Origin: Blastomyces gilchristii SLH14081
Lineage: Eukaryota; Ascomycota; Eurotiomycetes; Onygenales; Ajellomycetaceae
NCBI RefSeq assembly: GCF_000003855.2
Contig: NW_003101681.1
Location: 4,847,150-4,911,149 of the forward strand
Direction: 5' to 3'
DNA length: 64,000 nt
Position numbers and translations under genes: made by a program. Position 1 is the stretch's first letter, and each line of letters begins with the position of its first letter. Below the pieces are notes generated by a model. It was not told the DNA's origin. It worked only from the letters and a program-made list of their open reading frames with translations, and ran no database searches. This document shows, one piece after another, positions 33,901-47,844 of the stretch.

Positions 33901-36900
33901 TTATAGAATTCTTCTTCTCATTAATAATATTATNNNNNNNNNNNNNNNNNNNNNNNNNNNNNNNNNNNNNNNNNNNNNNNNNNNNNNNNNNNNNNNNNNN
34001 NNNNNNNNNNNNNNNNNNNNNNNNNNNNNNNNNATTAAGCTTGATCTGAATAGTATTAGATATAGAAATCATACTCTGAAAGCAGCTCTGCTTATCTAGC
34101 TTAATATTCTATTAAGCTCTTTATTATTAAGAAGTAATACAGATTTGTATGATTAGTGAAAACTTATATTAAGTACTTACTACTCTGAAGATAATGTCAT
34201 CAGATCTTAAAGAATTCAACAATTATTAACATCTTTTAATTATGAGTATTATATCTTCTCTATGTGAGTGATAACTTCTTGAAGAAGAAGATCACTGATC
34301 TTCATTCCCAGTGTCTTATAAACTCTGTAAAAAAGTCTTCTTTCACAGATATTTTATTATCTATATTCTCAGAGATTATTATTCTTTAATTCTTTCAATG
34401 TTGAAAGGTCTTCAGTGTTAACTGTGAAAAGATTTCATAGATCTTATTTCTGAATACATCAGTCTTATACTAACTGAGTAAGTCAGAATTAAAGTGATTC
34501 AGTATTATAATATCTGTAAAAGCTTGTTTCAATTCTATAAATATCTGTATAATGTCTTAAGTGAGAGTAAATAGTTCTGTTTTTCTGTCTTTCATACTTC
34601 TCTTTAACAGATCTGTAAGAGAGACAGTAATCTGTGAATATATATAGATAAATTATCTGTAGAAATTTATAAATTTTATAAATATCTATATCTCACAGTA
34701 CATCTGCAGCACTGATCAGTTCTTAAGAAACAGAGACCTGACTTCTGTTCATTGAAATGCTGTTCATCTTAATAATATAATCTAAGAAATTAATCTTCTG
34801 CATGTAGAATAAGCATTTTTCAGTGTTTATATAGAGTTGATACTGTCTCAAGTAACTCAACACTTCTTGAACATGAGTATCATATTCTTTCTTCATTTTT
34901 AAGAAGATTAGAATGTTGTCTAAGTATACTATGCAGAAGATGTCAATACAGCCTCACAATACCTCATTTATATAGGTCTGAAAGATGACTGAAGTATTAC
35001 AAAAATCAAAAGATAAAACAAGATATTTAAAATTACTGTACTTAGTATAAAAAGTCATTTTTCACACATTATCTTTATTAACTCTAATTCTATAATAGAC
35101 ATCTTATATATTAATCTTTAAGAATATCTTTGCTTCAGATAATCAATCAATCATCTCATTAATTAATAATAATGAATAGTAATTCTTAACTATCATCTTA
35201 TTAAGATCTCTGTAGTCTATGCATAGATATAGCCTATTATTCTTCTTGAGTATAAAGAGTATAAGTGCTTCTATTGAACTCTTTAATGAATGTATTCAGT
35301 TCTTTAATTATGCTTTCTCAAGATATTTGCATAGAATATTTAATTTCTTTATAGATAAGTTATAAAAAAGCTTATATAGCACTGTTGTATCATTGTTAAG
35401 ATAAATCTTATATCTCATCTTAATATCAGAAAACTTCACTGCTTCTCTTTTTAAAAAGATATTCTTATAATCTGTAAAGAGATGTTATATATATCTGTCT
35501 TTAATAACAGATACTGCTGTTAATCTTACAGTGAGAATAATGACTTCTTTATCTATTCTCAAGTCTCAGTCATCTGCTATACAGTATATTGACTCTATTC
35601 TTTTCTCAAGATTTCTTTAATGAAACTCTTCAGATTTCTCTATCACTATCTCTTCATTAGTAAGACAGTACTGATATCTGAGTAACTCAGTCAATGAGAG
35701 AATTGTTTTCTCTCAATTATAAGAGATTTAAAATAACATTCTCATCTATAATATTAACTGTGTGAAGAAGCAGACTGCTCTTCTTAAAGATTTCTTCTGA
35801 GTTCATGATCACACACTTCACTTAAATTATATTAAAACAGTAATATTTCATTTCATTGATAAATTTCATATAATCTAACAGATCTATCTTCTTTTAACTC
35901 TTCATTAAAGAAAAAGAATAGAATATAAAGTTAACATCTATTCTGAAGTCAAGTAGATATCTCACTGATATCTTCTTATTTGAGATATATATTATAATTG
36001 TAACATAGACTCAGAGATATGAGAATTATTAATTCTGTATTTCTCTCTCTTCTTTATCTTTTACAGATACATTTGTCAGAAGAGAAGTTAACTTTGAGAA
36101 GATATTTTCTCAGTTTCTTTTCTTCTTCAGCTTCTTATAATTACTAGTATAGTAATTATCAGCTCTGCAGTTAAAATAGAGATCTTTATCAAATGTTTTT
36201 TAATATTTCTTCACAGTGAGTAAAGAATCAGAATACTTAAAATTCTTCTTTACTTTCTCTACACTGAAGTCATTATAATACTGTTTAGATTCTATTATTA
36301 ATTACTTAGAAGAGATCTTATTAGTCTTTTTCTCAGAGTATTAATTATTTAAATAGATCTGAGAAGTTAAGTTAATAAGCTCAGTGTAATTAATTAATGA
36401 ACTCTGATACTGTGATATTATCATTTATATTTTATAAGTCAGCTTTATAAGATAAAGCTGTATCTTTAATTAATTTAAATTATCAGTCAATTTCTCTCAA
36501 TATTCTTTAAATCTTATATTGAAATCAGAAGAATTCTTATTATCTTATTAATATAATGAGTTAAATTACTGTATTACTGTAAAGTCACAGTTACAGTGAT
36601 CTTTAATTTAATTTAGTAGAAAGTTCTTGAATTCTTCTCAAGTTATAATAGTATTAATATACTTAAGCTTTCTCTTCTTAATGATTCAAGTAGTTGCAGA
36701 GATGTCTTCAAGAAGGTTGACAGTGTATATTACTTATATCTCATAAGTATTAAACTGACTCAGATTAAGGTGAAATTTCTGTTCAAGAGTATGAATAAAG
36801 TTATGAAATTCAGATAATATGTTTCTCTTATAATTTGAAGAATCTCTGATCTTAATCTCTCTATCTCTATAATAGATGTAGGTGTGTAGAGGCTGTGATA

Positions 36901-36930
36901 ATAATAGAGTAATTGAAGAACTCATGTCAA
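31000..36930 (-). pseudogene. gag-pol remnant of Gypsy copy 1
   Basis: Minus-strand protein fragments follow the usual gag, protease, reverse transcriptase, RNase H, integrase order from right to left. The gag start is near 36930 (MSSSITLLLSQPLHTYIYY). Integrase reads MNFIVDLLKLTRVKEYDLIL near 33232. Interruptions are mainly TGA where Trp is expected. Not translatable as it stands. Confidence 0.75.
33934..34033. other. Assembly gap (100 N)
   Basis: Exactly 100 N, a conventional placeholder. Comparison with the other Gypsy copy (around 44130-44160) suggests only about 30 bases are missing. Confidence 0.9.
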
Positions 36931-37117
36931 AATGTGCGGCAGGTTCAGAAATCTCAGATTTCTGTCAGAGTAGAGATGTATACACTCTAGAGAATGATAT
37001 GAAATTTCTCTCAGAGAGTGAGATTAGGTCAGTCTCAGTATAGATGTATGAGATTATATCAGTCTGTTAATAGAGCTTGACTGATTCAAACTTATAATCA
37101 GATCAAGTGATTTGAAT

Positions 37118-37661
37118 TATAATATGATAGAACTGAAGCAGTGACTAGTCAGCAGCATTATATAGAGATAGTTATTTAAGAAGTTATATAAGTGAGCTTG
37201 ACTATGTTGCTTGAATAGTGAGCTCATAAGCTACAGAGTTATTATAAGAATATCACAGATACAGTACTTAGTATACTAAGAAGATTGTATGAGAAATACA
37301 GTAACTCTTATATATCTTTCAGTAGAAGAAAAACAAATTACTAATCTCTTTAATGAGAAGTCAGAATCTAGCTATTCTATATAGATAATGAGCAGATACT
37401 CTTCTTCTATTTCATAAGCAAGAATAGTCAGAGTGATATCTTAGCAGCATCTCACTACTATGAAAGAGTAATCTACTGACCTTGTATAGAAGCAGAGTTC
37501 TTATATTCATCAATCAGATCTTTCTATAATATATCTGAATGATGTCATAGAGTGGTTGAAAACCGGTTCAAATGATCTGCGGGATGAATGAAATCATCTG
37601 CAAGGAAGTGATGAACTGTGTGGAACTGCAACAGAGTCTTGGCGCGGCCGGGGGCGTGACA
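37118..37661 (-). repeat. 5' LTR of Gypsy copy 1
   Basis: 544 bp. Its outer end (about 37555-37661) keeps normal GC content, including the terminal GGCGCGGCCGGGGGCGTGAC. The rest is decayed. Confidence 0.88.
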
Positions 37662-37673
37662 AGTATAAATAAT

Positions 37674-39431
37674 TAGACTGACTGATAAGATAATAAATTT
37701 CATATTTAATCTTATTTAATCTGATCTTATACATTTCTTAATATAAGTCTTATCAGAATTAAGTATTAAAAAAACCTGAAAATGAATCATTTCTTTCAGA
37801 AATGATGTGAAAAATGACTAGATTTAATTCAAGAACAGTGAAATGAGAGTAATTTCTCAGAATAAATAGTGAAAGATAATCAAAATCAGAATAAAACTGA
37901 GACTAAAGATTAAATTCAGTCTTATTCAGTTCATTCAGTAATTACTTATATAATCATAATTTATTAATGATTGTTAATAATACTTATGAAATAATTAAAT
38001 ACATTCTTATATAAGTTTATTCTTCACTTTCTTATAAAAACTACACTTCTCTGATATACTGTGATCAGAGATAGTAAACTATCTGATAATTTCATATTTT
38101 ATAATTATAAGTTTCTTGATTATTTCTTCTTATAATTGTCTTTAATATTAGTGATATATATCTCAGCTTAAGTTGAACTTTCACTTCATTCTCATCTCTA
38201 TTAATGAAATTATCAGAATATTATATATTATCAGTGTAATTGTTAAATATATACTCTTAACAATTTTTCATAACTCTAGAATTAATTAAGTGTATAAATT
38301 CATTGAATTATCTTCAAGATAGCAGTCAAATTCAGTTTTATAAGTATATAGTTTTGCCTGATTTTCAGTTGTAATTAATATATATAAGTTCTGTTTCAAA
38401 GTCAGTATTATAATTCTATATAATATAAAGTATTATCAAAGATTATTACTTATTAGAGAATTATATTTCACTGTCTTTATATCTCTAATATCTGCTTATT
38501 CAAATCTCTGATGGTTAATATTATAGTAGTCTTAGATTAATTTAATATATAAGTCTCATTTCTTCTCTATTCAATCTTGAGAAGTGTAAATATTAACTTA
38601 ATAGAAGAGATCTAGTAGAGCTGCTATTATATAATACTCTGTAAAAAATTATTCAGTTTTACTGTAGTATTATATCAGTTTATTTCTTATAATAATAATA
38701 GTCTGTACTATAATATTATTTCAGACTGAATTTATTTTTAAGTAATTTAACTACTTCTTAAGATAAGTAAATAAACTATTATATATTTATCAGACTGACC
38801 GCAGTATTAATATATAAGTGATTAAAACTGTTTTTATTATTTTATAAAACTGAAACAGTAAATTAATTATATATTTTAACTAAGTTTACTTTATATTAGA
38901 AAGTTTCAATATCTGAATCTTTTTCTGATTAGAGTGTTATACTCAATGATTAATTATCTAATATAATTAAAAAGCTTAAATAGTTATCTTATATATTAAA
39001 CTATATTATATTCTAATATTCTGTATCATATTCAGTGATGTGACTGATTTATTTACTTATTAAAAATTATGAAATTGTTATTATTATTTAGAGAAGATAT
39101 AAATTATATTAATAATATTTCAAATCTATAATATTTAAATTATTAGTCAATATATTCAAAATTAATAGTAGTATTAGTAAAAACTATTATTAAAAAACAA
39201 TATTAAAAAGTATTATTAAAAAATATTATCTTTTACAGAGTAAATATAAAAGTTACTTAAGTAATTACTTTTATCTTATTCTCATTTCAAGAATCAGTCA
39301 TCTTATTATTCTTTATCTTAATATTAAGATTCTTTATCAGTGTCTATATTATAAGTTGAATCACATGAGTGATACAAAAAATATAAAGTTAATTTTTATT
39401 TCAAGCTCTTTATTATAGTGTAGTCATCATC
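37674..39431 (+). mobile_element. DNA transposon copy 2, truncated by LINE A
   Basis: Begins TAGACTGACTG and matches 50447 to about 52230 of the complete copy along its length. It stops where LINE A starts near 39432. It is heavily decayed, with no usable coding frame. The remainder presumably lies beyond the nested elements to the right, outside the window. Confidence 0.75.
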
Positions 39432-40498
39432 AAGCGCTTCATCACGAACTCGCTCAATTTTTCGAATAAGAACCCGCTGATATATTCATTGAAAAGCCCT
39501 TGATCATACAAGCATTTTGACCCTATCGCTGACTGCATACCCCGTGTGATGATGGAGTTATCCAGCCAAACATGAACCAGACATTGTTTGAAACTTCTGT
39601 GTGAGATTATCCCCCATTCACCCCTATCACACCACAACCCTGGGCTAAATTGCCATACAAATTGTAAGGTAAAGAGACCTAGTTATATGCATCAATCTTC
39701 TTAAGTTTGAAAGATCTCTAATCTGTAATTGTGAAGATATCTGAGAAGTCACTTTCATAAAAACTCTGTCTATCTTTGATGTTTTAAAATATCAATGCTA
39801 AGTTCAACTCATATATCACTCTTCTCAATCTGGCTTATCTCTGGCAGAAAAATACAAAAAGATACCTCAGTAATAGTATCAGATATATAATTCATGAATA
39901 TATCTGAAGTGCATTCTCTGTGAAAAACCCTCTTTGTCTTTGATGTATTAAGACATTAACACCAAGTCTCACTCTTGTATCACTTCTTTCAATCTAGCTC
40001 ATTCTCAGCAGAAAAATACAAAAAGATGCCTCAGCAACTGTATTCAATACATAATCAGCAGATATAACAACTATAAACTCAGTATACTCTAAGATCTGAC
40101 TGAGTCTTTGATTTCTGCACAGTGAGATATATTAAATCTAGGTTTAATATCTCATTATTCAATAGATTCTGTAAGAAATTGAGAACAGTAATACTAGATT
40201 TCTATTGAATTTGAGAATTAACTCTATATTAATATAATTATTGACAAAGTCTTCTATTTTAAGATATAAATAATCAGTTTCTCTACATTCTGCTGATAAT
40301 ATTTATATTATTATATAGAAACAGACTTATATTCTCTATAATATTAAGACTCAGAAGAGAGAAAGTCTTGATAGAGAGTATATAGTAGTGCATATCTTAG
40401 CAGTTTCTATCTCATTTTTCTGCAGCAGTTATTACAAAAAAAAGATCTTAGAAATAGTTTTTTACTTCTCTTGAAAAAGTAAGATGTTTTTCTCTGAG
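39432..40498 (+). mobile_element. LINE A, segment 1 (5' untranslated region)
   Basis: Matches the 5' region of LINE B (56578-57651) throughout, including a tandem 5'-UTR unit repeated twice. It ends at the CTGAG target site of Gypsy copy 2 and resumes after that element at 49396. The first 230 bases are only mildly decayed. Confidence 0.85.
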
Positions 40499-41031
40499 TG
40501 TCACGCTCCCGGCCGCGCCAAGGCCCCGCTGCGGTTCCACACGGCTCATCGCTTTCATGCAGATGATTTCATTCCGTTCGAACCGGTTTTCAATCACTCT
40601 ATGACATTATTCAGATATATCATAGAAAGATCTGATTGATGAATATGAGAATCTCACTTCTATACAAGGTCAGTAGATTACTCTTTCTTGATAGTAAGAT
40701 GTCACTGAGGTATCACTTCAGCTATTCTCACTTATGAAATGAGAGAAGAGTATTCACTCATTATCTATATAGAATAGCTAGATACTGACTCTTCATTAAA
40801 GAAGTTAGTGATTCATTTTTCTTCTACTGAAATATATATAAAAGTTACTGCATGTCTTATATAATCTTCTTAGTATACTAAGTATCATATCTGTGATATT
40901 CTCATAATAACTCTGTAGTCTACAAGCTCACTATTTAAGTAAGATAGTTAAGCTCACTTATACAGCTTCTTAAACAACTATCTCTACATAATACTGTTAA
41001 CTATTCATCACTTCAGTTTCATTATATTACA
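40499..41031 (+). repeat. 5' LTR of Gypsy copy 2
   Basis: 533 bp. Its first 90 bases keep normal GC (CCCGGCCGCGCCAAGGCCCC). The rest is decayed. Confidence 0.9.
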
Positions 41032-41088
41032 ATTCAAATCACTCAATCTGATTATAAGTTTGAATCAGTTAAGCTTTAACAAACTGAT

Positions 41089-42120
41089 ATGACTTCACAC
41101 ATCTATACTGAGACTGACTCAATCTCACTCTCTGGAAAAAACTCTACATTATTCTCTAGAGTGTGTACATCTCTATCTCAGCAGAAATCTGAGATTTCTG
41201 AATCTACTCTATATTTTGATATGAGTTCTTCAATCACTCTGCCATTACTGCAGTCTCTACACACTTACATCTATTATAAAAATAAAGAGATTAAGATCAG
41301 AGATTCTCTGAGATATAAGAAAAACATCTTATCTGAATTTCACAGCTTTATCTGTACTCTTGAACAGAAATTCTGCCTTAATTCAAGTCAGTATAATACT
41401 TATGAGATATGAGTAATATATACTGTCAACCTTCTTGAAGACATCTCTGTGACTACTTGAGTTATTAAGAAGAGAGAGCTTGAGTATATCAATACTGTCA
41501 TGACTTAAGAAGAATTCAAGAACTTTCTACTAAATTAAATTGAAGATCACTGTAACTGTGACTTCACAGCAGTACAGTGATTTAACTTATTATATTAATA
41601 AAATGATGAGAATTCTTTCAATTTCAATATAAGATTTAAAGAATATTGAGAGAAATTAACTGATGATTTGAATTAATTAAAAACATCACTTTATCTCATG
41701 AAGCTGACTTATAAGATGTGAACAATGATATTATAATATCAGAGTTTATTAATTAATTATACTGAGCTTATCAACCTGACTTTCTGAATCTATTTAAATA
41801 ATCAATTCTCTGAGAAAAAGATTAACAAGATCTCTTCTAAGTAATCAATGATAGAATTTAAACAGTGCTGTGATAACTTCAGTGCAGAGAAAGTAAAGAA
41901 GAATTTCAAGTATTCTGATTCTTTCCTCACTGTGAAGAAATATTAAAAAAGATTTGATAAAGATCTCTGTTTCAACTGCAGAGCTGATAATCACTATATC
42001 AGTGATTATAAGAAATTGAAGAAGAAAAGAAACTGAGAAGATATCTTCTCAAAGTTAACTTCTCTTCTGACAAATGTATCTGTGAAAGATAAAGAAGAGA
42101 AAGAAATGAAGAATTGATAA
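41089..42120 (+). pseudogene. Gypsy copy 2 gag remnant
   Basis: Starts at ATG 41089 and is open to 41412, then continues past TGA codons read as Trp. It ends with a zinc-knuckle-like CFNCRADNHYISDY near 41975, in which the last Cys is replaced by Tyr, consistent with a G-to-A change. Would encode the capsid/nucleocapsid protein if repaired; not functional now. Confidence 0.75.
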
Positions 42121-42159
42121 TTCTTATATCTCTGAGTTTATATTATGATCACAATGTAT

Positions 42160-45100
42160 ACTCTGAATAAGAAGATATCAGTGAGATGTCTACTTGACTC
42201 TGAGATAGATATTAACTTCATATTCTATTTCTTTTCTTTAATGAAGAATTGAAAGAAGATAGATCTGTCAGATCATATGAAATTTACTGATAAAATGAAA
42301 TGTTATTATTTTGACATAATTTAAGTGAAGTGTGTAATCACAGACTCAGAAGAAATCTTTAAGAAGAGCAGTCTGCTTCTTCTCACAGTTAACATCATAG
42401 ATAAGAACATTATTCTAGATTTTCTATGATTGAGAGAAAATAATTCTCTCATTGACTGAGTTACTCAGGTGTGACAGTATCACCTTACTAATGAGGAGAT
42501 AGTGATAGAGAAATCTGAAGAGTTTCATCAGAAGAATCTTGAGAAAAAGATAGAGTTAATATACTGTATAGCAGATGATTGAGACTTGAGAATAGATAAA
42601 AAAGCTATCACTCTCACTACAAGATTAGCAGCAGTATCTGTTATTAAAGACAGACATATATAATATCTCTTTACAGATTATAAGAATGTCTTTTCAGAAA
42701 GAGAAGTAGTGAAGTTTTCTGATATCAAGATATAATATAAGATTCATTTTAAAGACAGTGTAACAGCACTGTACAGGCCTCTTTACAACTTGTTTATAAA
42801 GGAATTGAATGTTCTGTGTAAATATCTTGAAGAAGTGCAATCAAAGAACTGAATACACTTATTAAAGAGTCTGACAGAAGTGTCTATACTCTTTATACTT
42901 AAGAAGAATGATAGGCTACATCTATGTGTAGACTACAGAGATCTCAATAAGATGATGATTAAGAATTACTATTCATTACTATTGATTGATAAGATGATCA
43001 ATCAATTATCTGAAGCAAAGATGTTCTCAAAGATTGATATACAGAATATCTATCATAGAATCAGAGTTAATGAAGACAATATTTGAAAAATGACTTTTCA
43101 TATCAAGTACAGTAATTTTAAATATCTTGTTTTATCTTTTAATCTTTGTAATACTTCAGTCATCTTTCAGATCTATATAAATAAGACACTGTGAGACCTT
43201 GTCAATGTCTTCTGCATAGTATATCTAAACAACATTCTAATCTTCTCAAAATCAGAGAAAGAACATGATACTCATGTTTAAGAAGTATTGAGTTACTTAA
43301 GATAGTATCAACTCTATAAAAACACTGAAAAATGCTTGTTCTACATACAGAAGATTGATTTCTTAGATTATATTATTGAGATAAACAGCATTTCAATGAA
43401 CAGAAGCTGAGTCTTCATCATTGAGAACTGGCCAGCATCACAGATATACTGTGAGATGCAGATGTTTCTAGAATTTATGAATTTCTACAGACAATTCATC
43501 TATACATATTCACAGATTACTGTCCCTCTTACAGATCTATTAAAGAGAAGTATAAAAGACAGAAAAATGAAACTGTTTATTCTCACTCAAGACACTGTGC
43601 AGGTATTTATAGAATTGAAATAAGCTTTTACAGATGTTACAATACTGAATCACTTTAACTCTGACTTACTCAGTTAGTGTGAGACTGATATATCTGAGAA
43701 TGAAATCTATGAAATCTTTTCACAGTTGATACTGAAGATCTTTCAATATTGAAAGAATCAGAGAATAATCATCTCTGAGAATACAGATAATGAATTATCT
43801 ATAAGAGAAGACTTTTTCACAGAGTCTATAAGACACTGTAAATGAAGATCAGTGATCTTCTTCTTTAAGAAGTTATTACTCATACAGAGAAGGTATGATA
43901 CTTATAATTAGAAGATATTAATAATTATTAAATTCTTTAAGATCTGATAATATTATCTTCAGAGTAGTAAGTACTCAGTGTAAGTTCTCACTGATTATAT
44001 AAATCTATGTTATTTCTTAACAACAAAGAGCTTGATAGAATGTTAAGTCAGATGAGCAGAGCTGCTTTTGAAATATGATTTCTATATTCAATACTGTTCA
44101 GGTCAGCTTAATCTCACTAATACACTGTCTAAACAGTCTGATTATAATATTATTAATATGAAGAAGAATTCTATAAAAGAATCTCTGTTATCACTGTAGA
44201 AGAAGCTGACTGTAGAGAATTAAGATTCTCTGAAGCTCAGAAACAGTGCTGATAAGACAGCTGTATAACTCAGTATAGAAGATGAAAGAAAACCTGAGTC
44301 TCTGCAGAGAACTGACACTGAAGATCATGAGCTTCTTATATCATATCTTACAATTATTGAATTAGTAAAGAATGAAACAGTCTACAATCTTTCAACTTAA
44401 CTACTTTTAGAATTCATTAATAAGTTATAGAAGAGAGACATCTCTACTGCAGCTTGAATTCAGAAGTTGAAGAAGAAAGAATTCAGTTTAAACTTGAAAG
44501 AGACAGGCTCTGAGTAAGATGATACTGCTAAGAAATCAAGTCACTGATAACTAGAAGAATGTGAACTTCTACTACTAAATGATTCAGTCTTTGTCTCTTG
44601 TAGTAGAACAGTGTATCAGAAGTTATTAAGAATTTATCATGATGATTCTCATACAGAACACTTCAGATTAGAGAAGACTGAGAAGCTTCTAAAATATAAA
44701 TATATTTAAGACAAGCTCTGAGCAGATGTCAAAGAGTATATTAAGACTTATAATATCTGTCAAAGAATAAAGATTTCATAGTATAAGTAATACAGTGAGT
44801 TGATATCACTGTCTGTTTTAAAGAGCTTATGACAGAATCTATCAATGAATTTCATAGTTGATCTGCTGAAGTTAATAAGAGTTAAAGAATATAACTCAAT
44901 TTTGATCATTGTTAACTACTTCATGAAGATAATCAGATATATTTCTACTTATAAAAAGATTAAAGCCTCTGAATTAACTGATCTGTTTTTAGATATCATT
45001 ATTTATAATCACAGTGCTCTGAAATTATTGATAACAGATTGAGAATCTCTCTTCATCAGCAAATACTGATCAGCTTTTTACTATCATCTTATAATAAGAT

Positions 45101-46000
45101 ATCTTCTCAGTACTGCATTTCATCTGCAGATAGATAATCAAACTGAATACCAGAATCAGATACTAGAATAGCATCTTCAAGTGTTCTATTCATATTATCA
45201 GAATGATTGACTTAAACATCTTCTAACTGCTAAATTTATATATAATAATGCAAAGAATGCAATCTTAAAGATATCTTCTTTCTATACTTATTATAAATAT
45301 AATTCTTTGTTACTCAGTGATATTATAGATGATATTTCAAAGAGAGGAATAAACAGTCAGAATATTAAATAAATACAGAGAACAGAGTATCTCTCAGTGT
45401 CAGAAGTAAAAGTGAGATTGAAACTTTTAAATAAAATTCATAAGAAGATGATGAAAAGCATCTACTACACTTAGAAGTAGTAGATAAAATACTACAATTG
45501 AAAACATCTTTTAATGAAGTTCTTGATAGAGAATTAAGTACTACTTTCAGCAAAGAATATCAAGATAATAAGACTGTATAAGAAGCTCAGTGAGTAGTGA
45601 CTAGAATCTTTCTCAGTAATAAGAGTGATGAGTAAACAGATATATAAGTTGAAATTACTCACAGAATTGAAATCAATTCATTCTATTTTTCACATTTTCT
45701 ATTTAAAGCTCTATAAGTAACACTCTGAGATGAAGCTGTCTTGACTGAATGATATTAAGATTGAGAGTGATACTGAATATCTTGTGAAGAAAATATTGAA
45801 TAAGTGAATATATTACAGTAAGCTTTAATATCTTATGAAATAGAAAGATTATCTATCATCAGAGAATTCATAGAAACTGCTTAAGCATTTGAAAAATACT
45901 GAGAAAGAGATTGTAAGTTATAAGACAGCTAGTAGAGACTACTCTGTTATATATTAGAGATATTAAGTAAGAAATACTGTTTAAGACTTCTTATTTTTTC
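42160..46000 (+). pseudogene. Gypsy copy 2 pol remnant with chromodomain
   Basis: Protease trace near 42196 (LLDSEID, where DSG is expected). Reverse transcriptase at 42880-43290 shows LHLCVDYRDLNK and YLNNILIFS, so both catalytic Asp of YLDD read Asn. RNase H follows to about 44100. Integrase at about 44630-45370 shows MNFIVDLLKLIRVKEYNSIL, STAFHLQTDNQTEYQNQ and the ITD position. A chromodomain near 45760-45930 reads EYLVKKIL, MKWKDYLSSENSWK. Nearly all interruptions are TGA at expected Trp positions. Chromodomain integrases of this class direct insertion to heterochromatin. Confidence 0.85.
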
Positions 46001-46755
46001 TCAAAGAGTTTTTAGAGATAATCTTATAATAATGAGTCAGTATCTTATAAGCTCTGTAGTACTCTTCTTCTATTTTCTCTCAAAGAGTTTTTTAGAAGTT
46101 TAATAAGACTACACAAGTGTAAAATTCCTGAAGTGATTAGAGAAAAGAGATATTTAAAATCAATAAAAAAGATTAATATTATTAACTCACAGACTGCTGC
46201 TATTCTAATAAGACTGTAGCTCACTGAAAAAGTAAAAAGAAGAAATCTCAGAGTCTACTTACTAATAATCACACTCTTATCAAACTCATTCTTCATTATT
46301 GAAGTCTTCAGCACTGATATCTTTATCTACTGAGAAGTTAATACTGTAGTACTGCAGAGAAGCATGCTGTAGAAGAGTATAAGAGATACTGAAAGTATCA
46401 ATTTATCAACTTATAAAGTATCTCAGTTATCTGTTTCAACTGAAGTGAGATTCTCTTTAATCAGTGATTGAACTCTGCAGTGCTTTTAACAGTGATACTG
46501 ACTGATCTCTTCTTAAGATCAGTTATTCTGAGATGTTTTTTTTATCTCAGAAATTCATACTTTCATCTTCTTTTATAGATAAGTAAGAGAGATCTTCTTA
46601 GTCTTGATAAAATTTACTAATACTTAAAGCTCTGAGACTCTTACTCTGTACTGCTTGAGTATCTGAGCTTCTTATCAGAGCTGATATGATGTCTTCTTGT
46701 AGAGTAGATAATACTTATAGAGAGATAGAAGTTATTGTTACAGATGCAATGAAAA

Positions 46756-47830
46756 AGGCCCGGTGGCGTAGTGGTTAACTACGCTATCATGGAGCCCTAA
46801 TTAGCGGCCTTCCCCCCAGGGAATGAATGTCAAGAGGGGGCAGGTTCGAACCCTGTGAGAGCCATCTTAACCACAGCTTTCACTGTTAAGTTATAAAACA
46901 GTATCAGAGGCCCTCAGGTGTACTATAGTGAATCATTGTCAAGCTTAAGATGTTCATCTCAGAAGTTCCCAGACACTAATTCTCACTGATCTTAGAATTA
47001 ACAGCCTCTCAGGCACTTCAAGTTAGATCAGTACTAGAGTGATTAAGGTCTAGAATACCTGCAGAATAGCAAATCATTGTCAAGCTTAACTGGCCAGGTC
47101 TCATTCCTCTCACTCTAGGCACTCACTTCTGAGAAATGAGATTTAAAAACTATTCAATTAGAACACTCTGAGCCTAGCAAGAATCTAGATGAGATGAGAC
47201 CTAGGCACTCTTAATAGGTGATTAGTGTAAGCAAGACTGTGATGATCAATTGATAGGCTGAAATACTGAGATTGACAGCTGAAAGATTAGAGACTTAACT
47301 AGAATTGAGTAGCTCTGATGTTATTCTTAGTGAGAATCTCACTTATGAGTAAGCTAGTTACAGAAGCTAGCTGAGTGATGACTCTTTAGAGAGAATGATA
47401 ATTCCTGAAGCAGGCCTGAGAGAACAGAGACAGTGATCAGTTATATAGAGTGTTAAAATATGTATATAGCTTAAGATGTAAACTGCAGAGATCTTGTTCT
47501 ATAGCTCTCTTTACTTTATCTTTTTCTTTCAATTTCTTTCTATCTATCTATTTAATGTGTCTATCTTTAAGACTGTGTTCTCTTTTCCTTTGTCATGAGA
47601 TTGTCAAATGATTTCAAAGTATCAGAAGATGTTAAAATACTGTAATTTATAAACAGTTTTTATATTCTGAGCTGGAATTTTCTGATTTTGTATATCTGAA
47701 ATTGATAAATGTATAATAGTTAACTTTATAGATATAGGAAAAACTCTGAGAACTAAAAGTTCTCAGGTAGATGTCATAGTCTCTGACTTCATACATCTAT
47801 AATTGAAGAATAATAATAATAATAATAATA
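46756..47830 (+). mobile_element. Long tRNA-derived SINE with LINE-like 3' end
   Basis: A 1,075-bp insertion flanked by the 14-bp direct repeat AGATGCAATGAAAA (46742-46755 and 47831-47844). The head has an A box (TGGCGTAGTGGTTAACTACG) and a B box (AGGTTCGAACCCTG). The tail is (AAT)n at about 47807-47830. About 150 bases from 47505 match the last 149 bases of the window (63852-64000), which are the 3' UTR of LINE B, so this part of the SINE is taken from the LINE. The head is barely decayed and the body moderately. Whether this and the smaller SINE are one family is unclear; their heads share only the CCGGTGGC and TGGTTAA cores. Confidence 0.85.
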
Positions 47831-47844
47831 AGATGCAATGAAAA

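Larger units (their letters stand above)
29391..37661 (-). mobile_element. Ty3/Gypsy chromodomain retrotransposon, copy 1
   Basis: A complete LTR element in minus orientation, flanked by the 5-bp direct repeat AGTAT (29386-29390 and 37662-37666). The LTRs are 29391-30320 (interrupted by a SINE) and 37118-37661; without the SINE both are 544 bp. The interior matches the plus-strand copy at 40499-49395 along its length. Coding is destroyed by C-to-T decay, with tryptophans read as TGA. Still visible on the minus strand are integrase fragments (32597-33300), the reverse-transcriptase YLDN box (near 34910-34935, the second catalytic Asp changed) and gag (about 36000-36930). A 100-N assembly gap lies at 33934-34033. 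Confidence 0.9.

Noticed and set aside
46756..46865. A functional tRNA gene
   Set aside because: The same reasoning: a tRNA-like head continuous with a 1-kb body and tail inside exact direct repeats.
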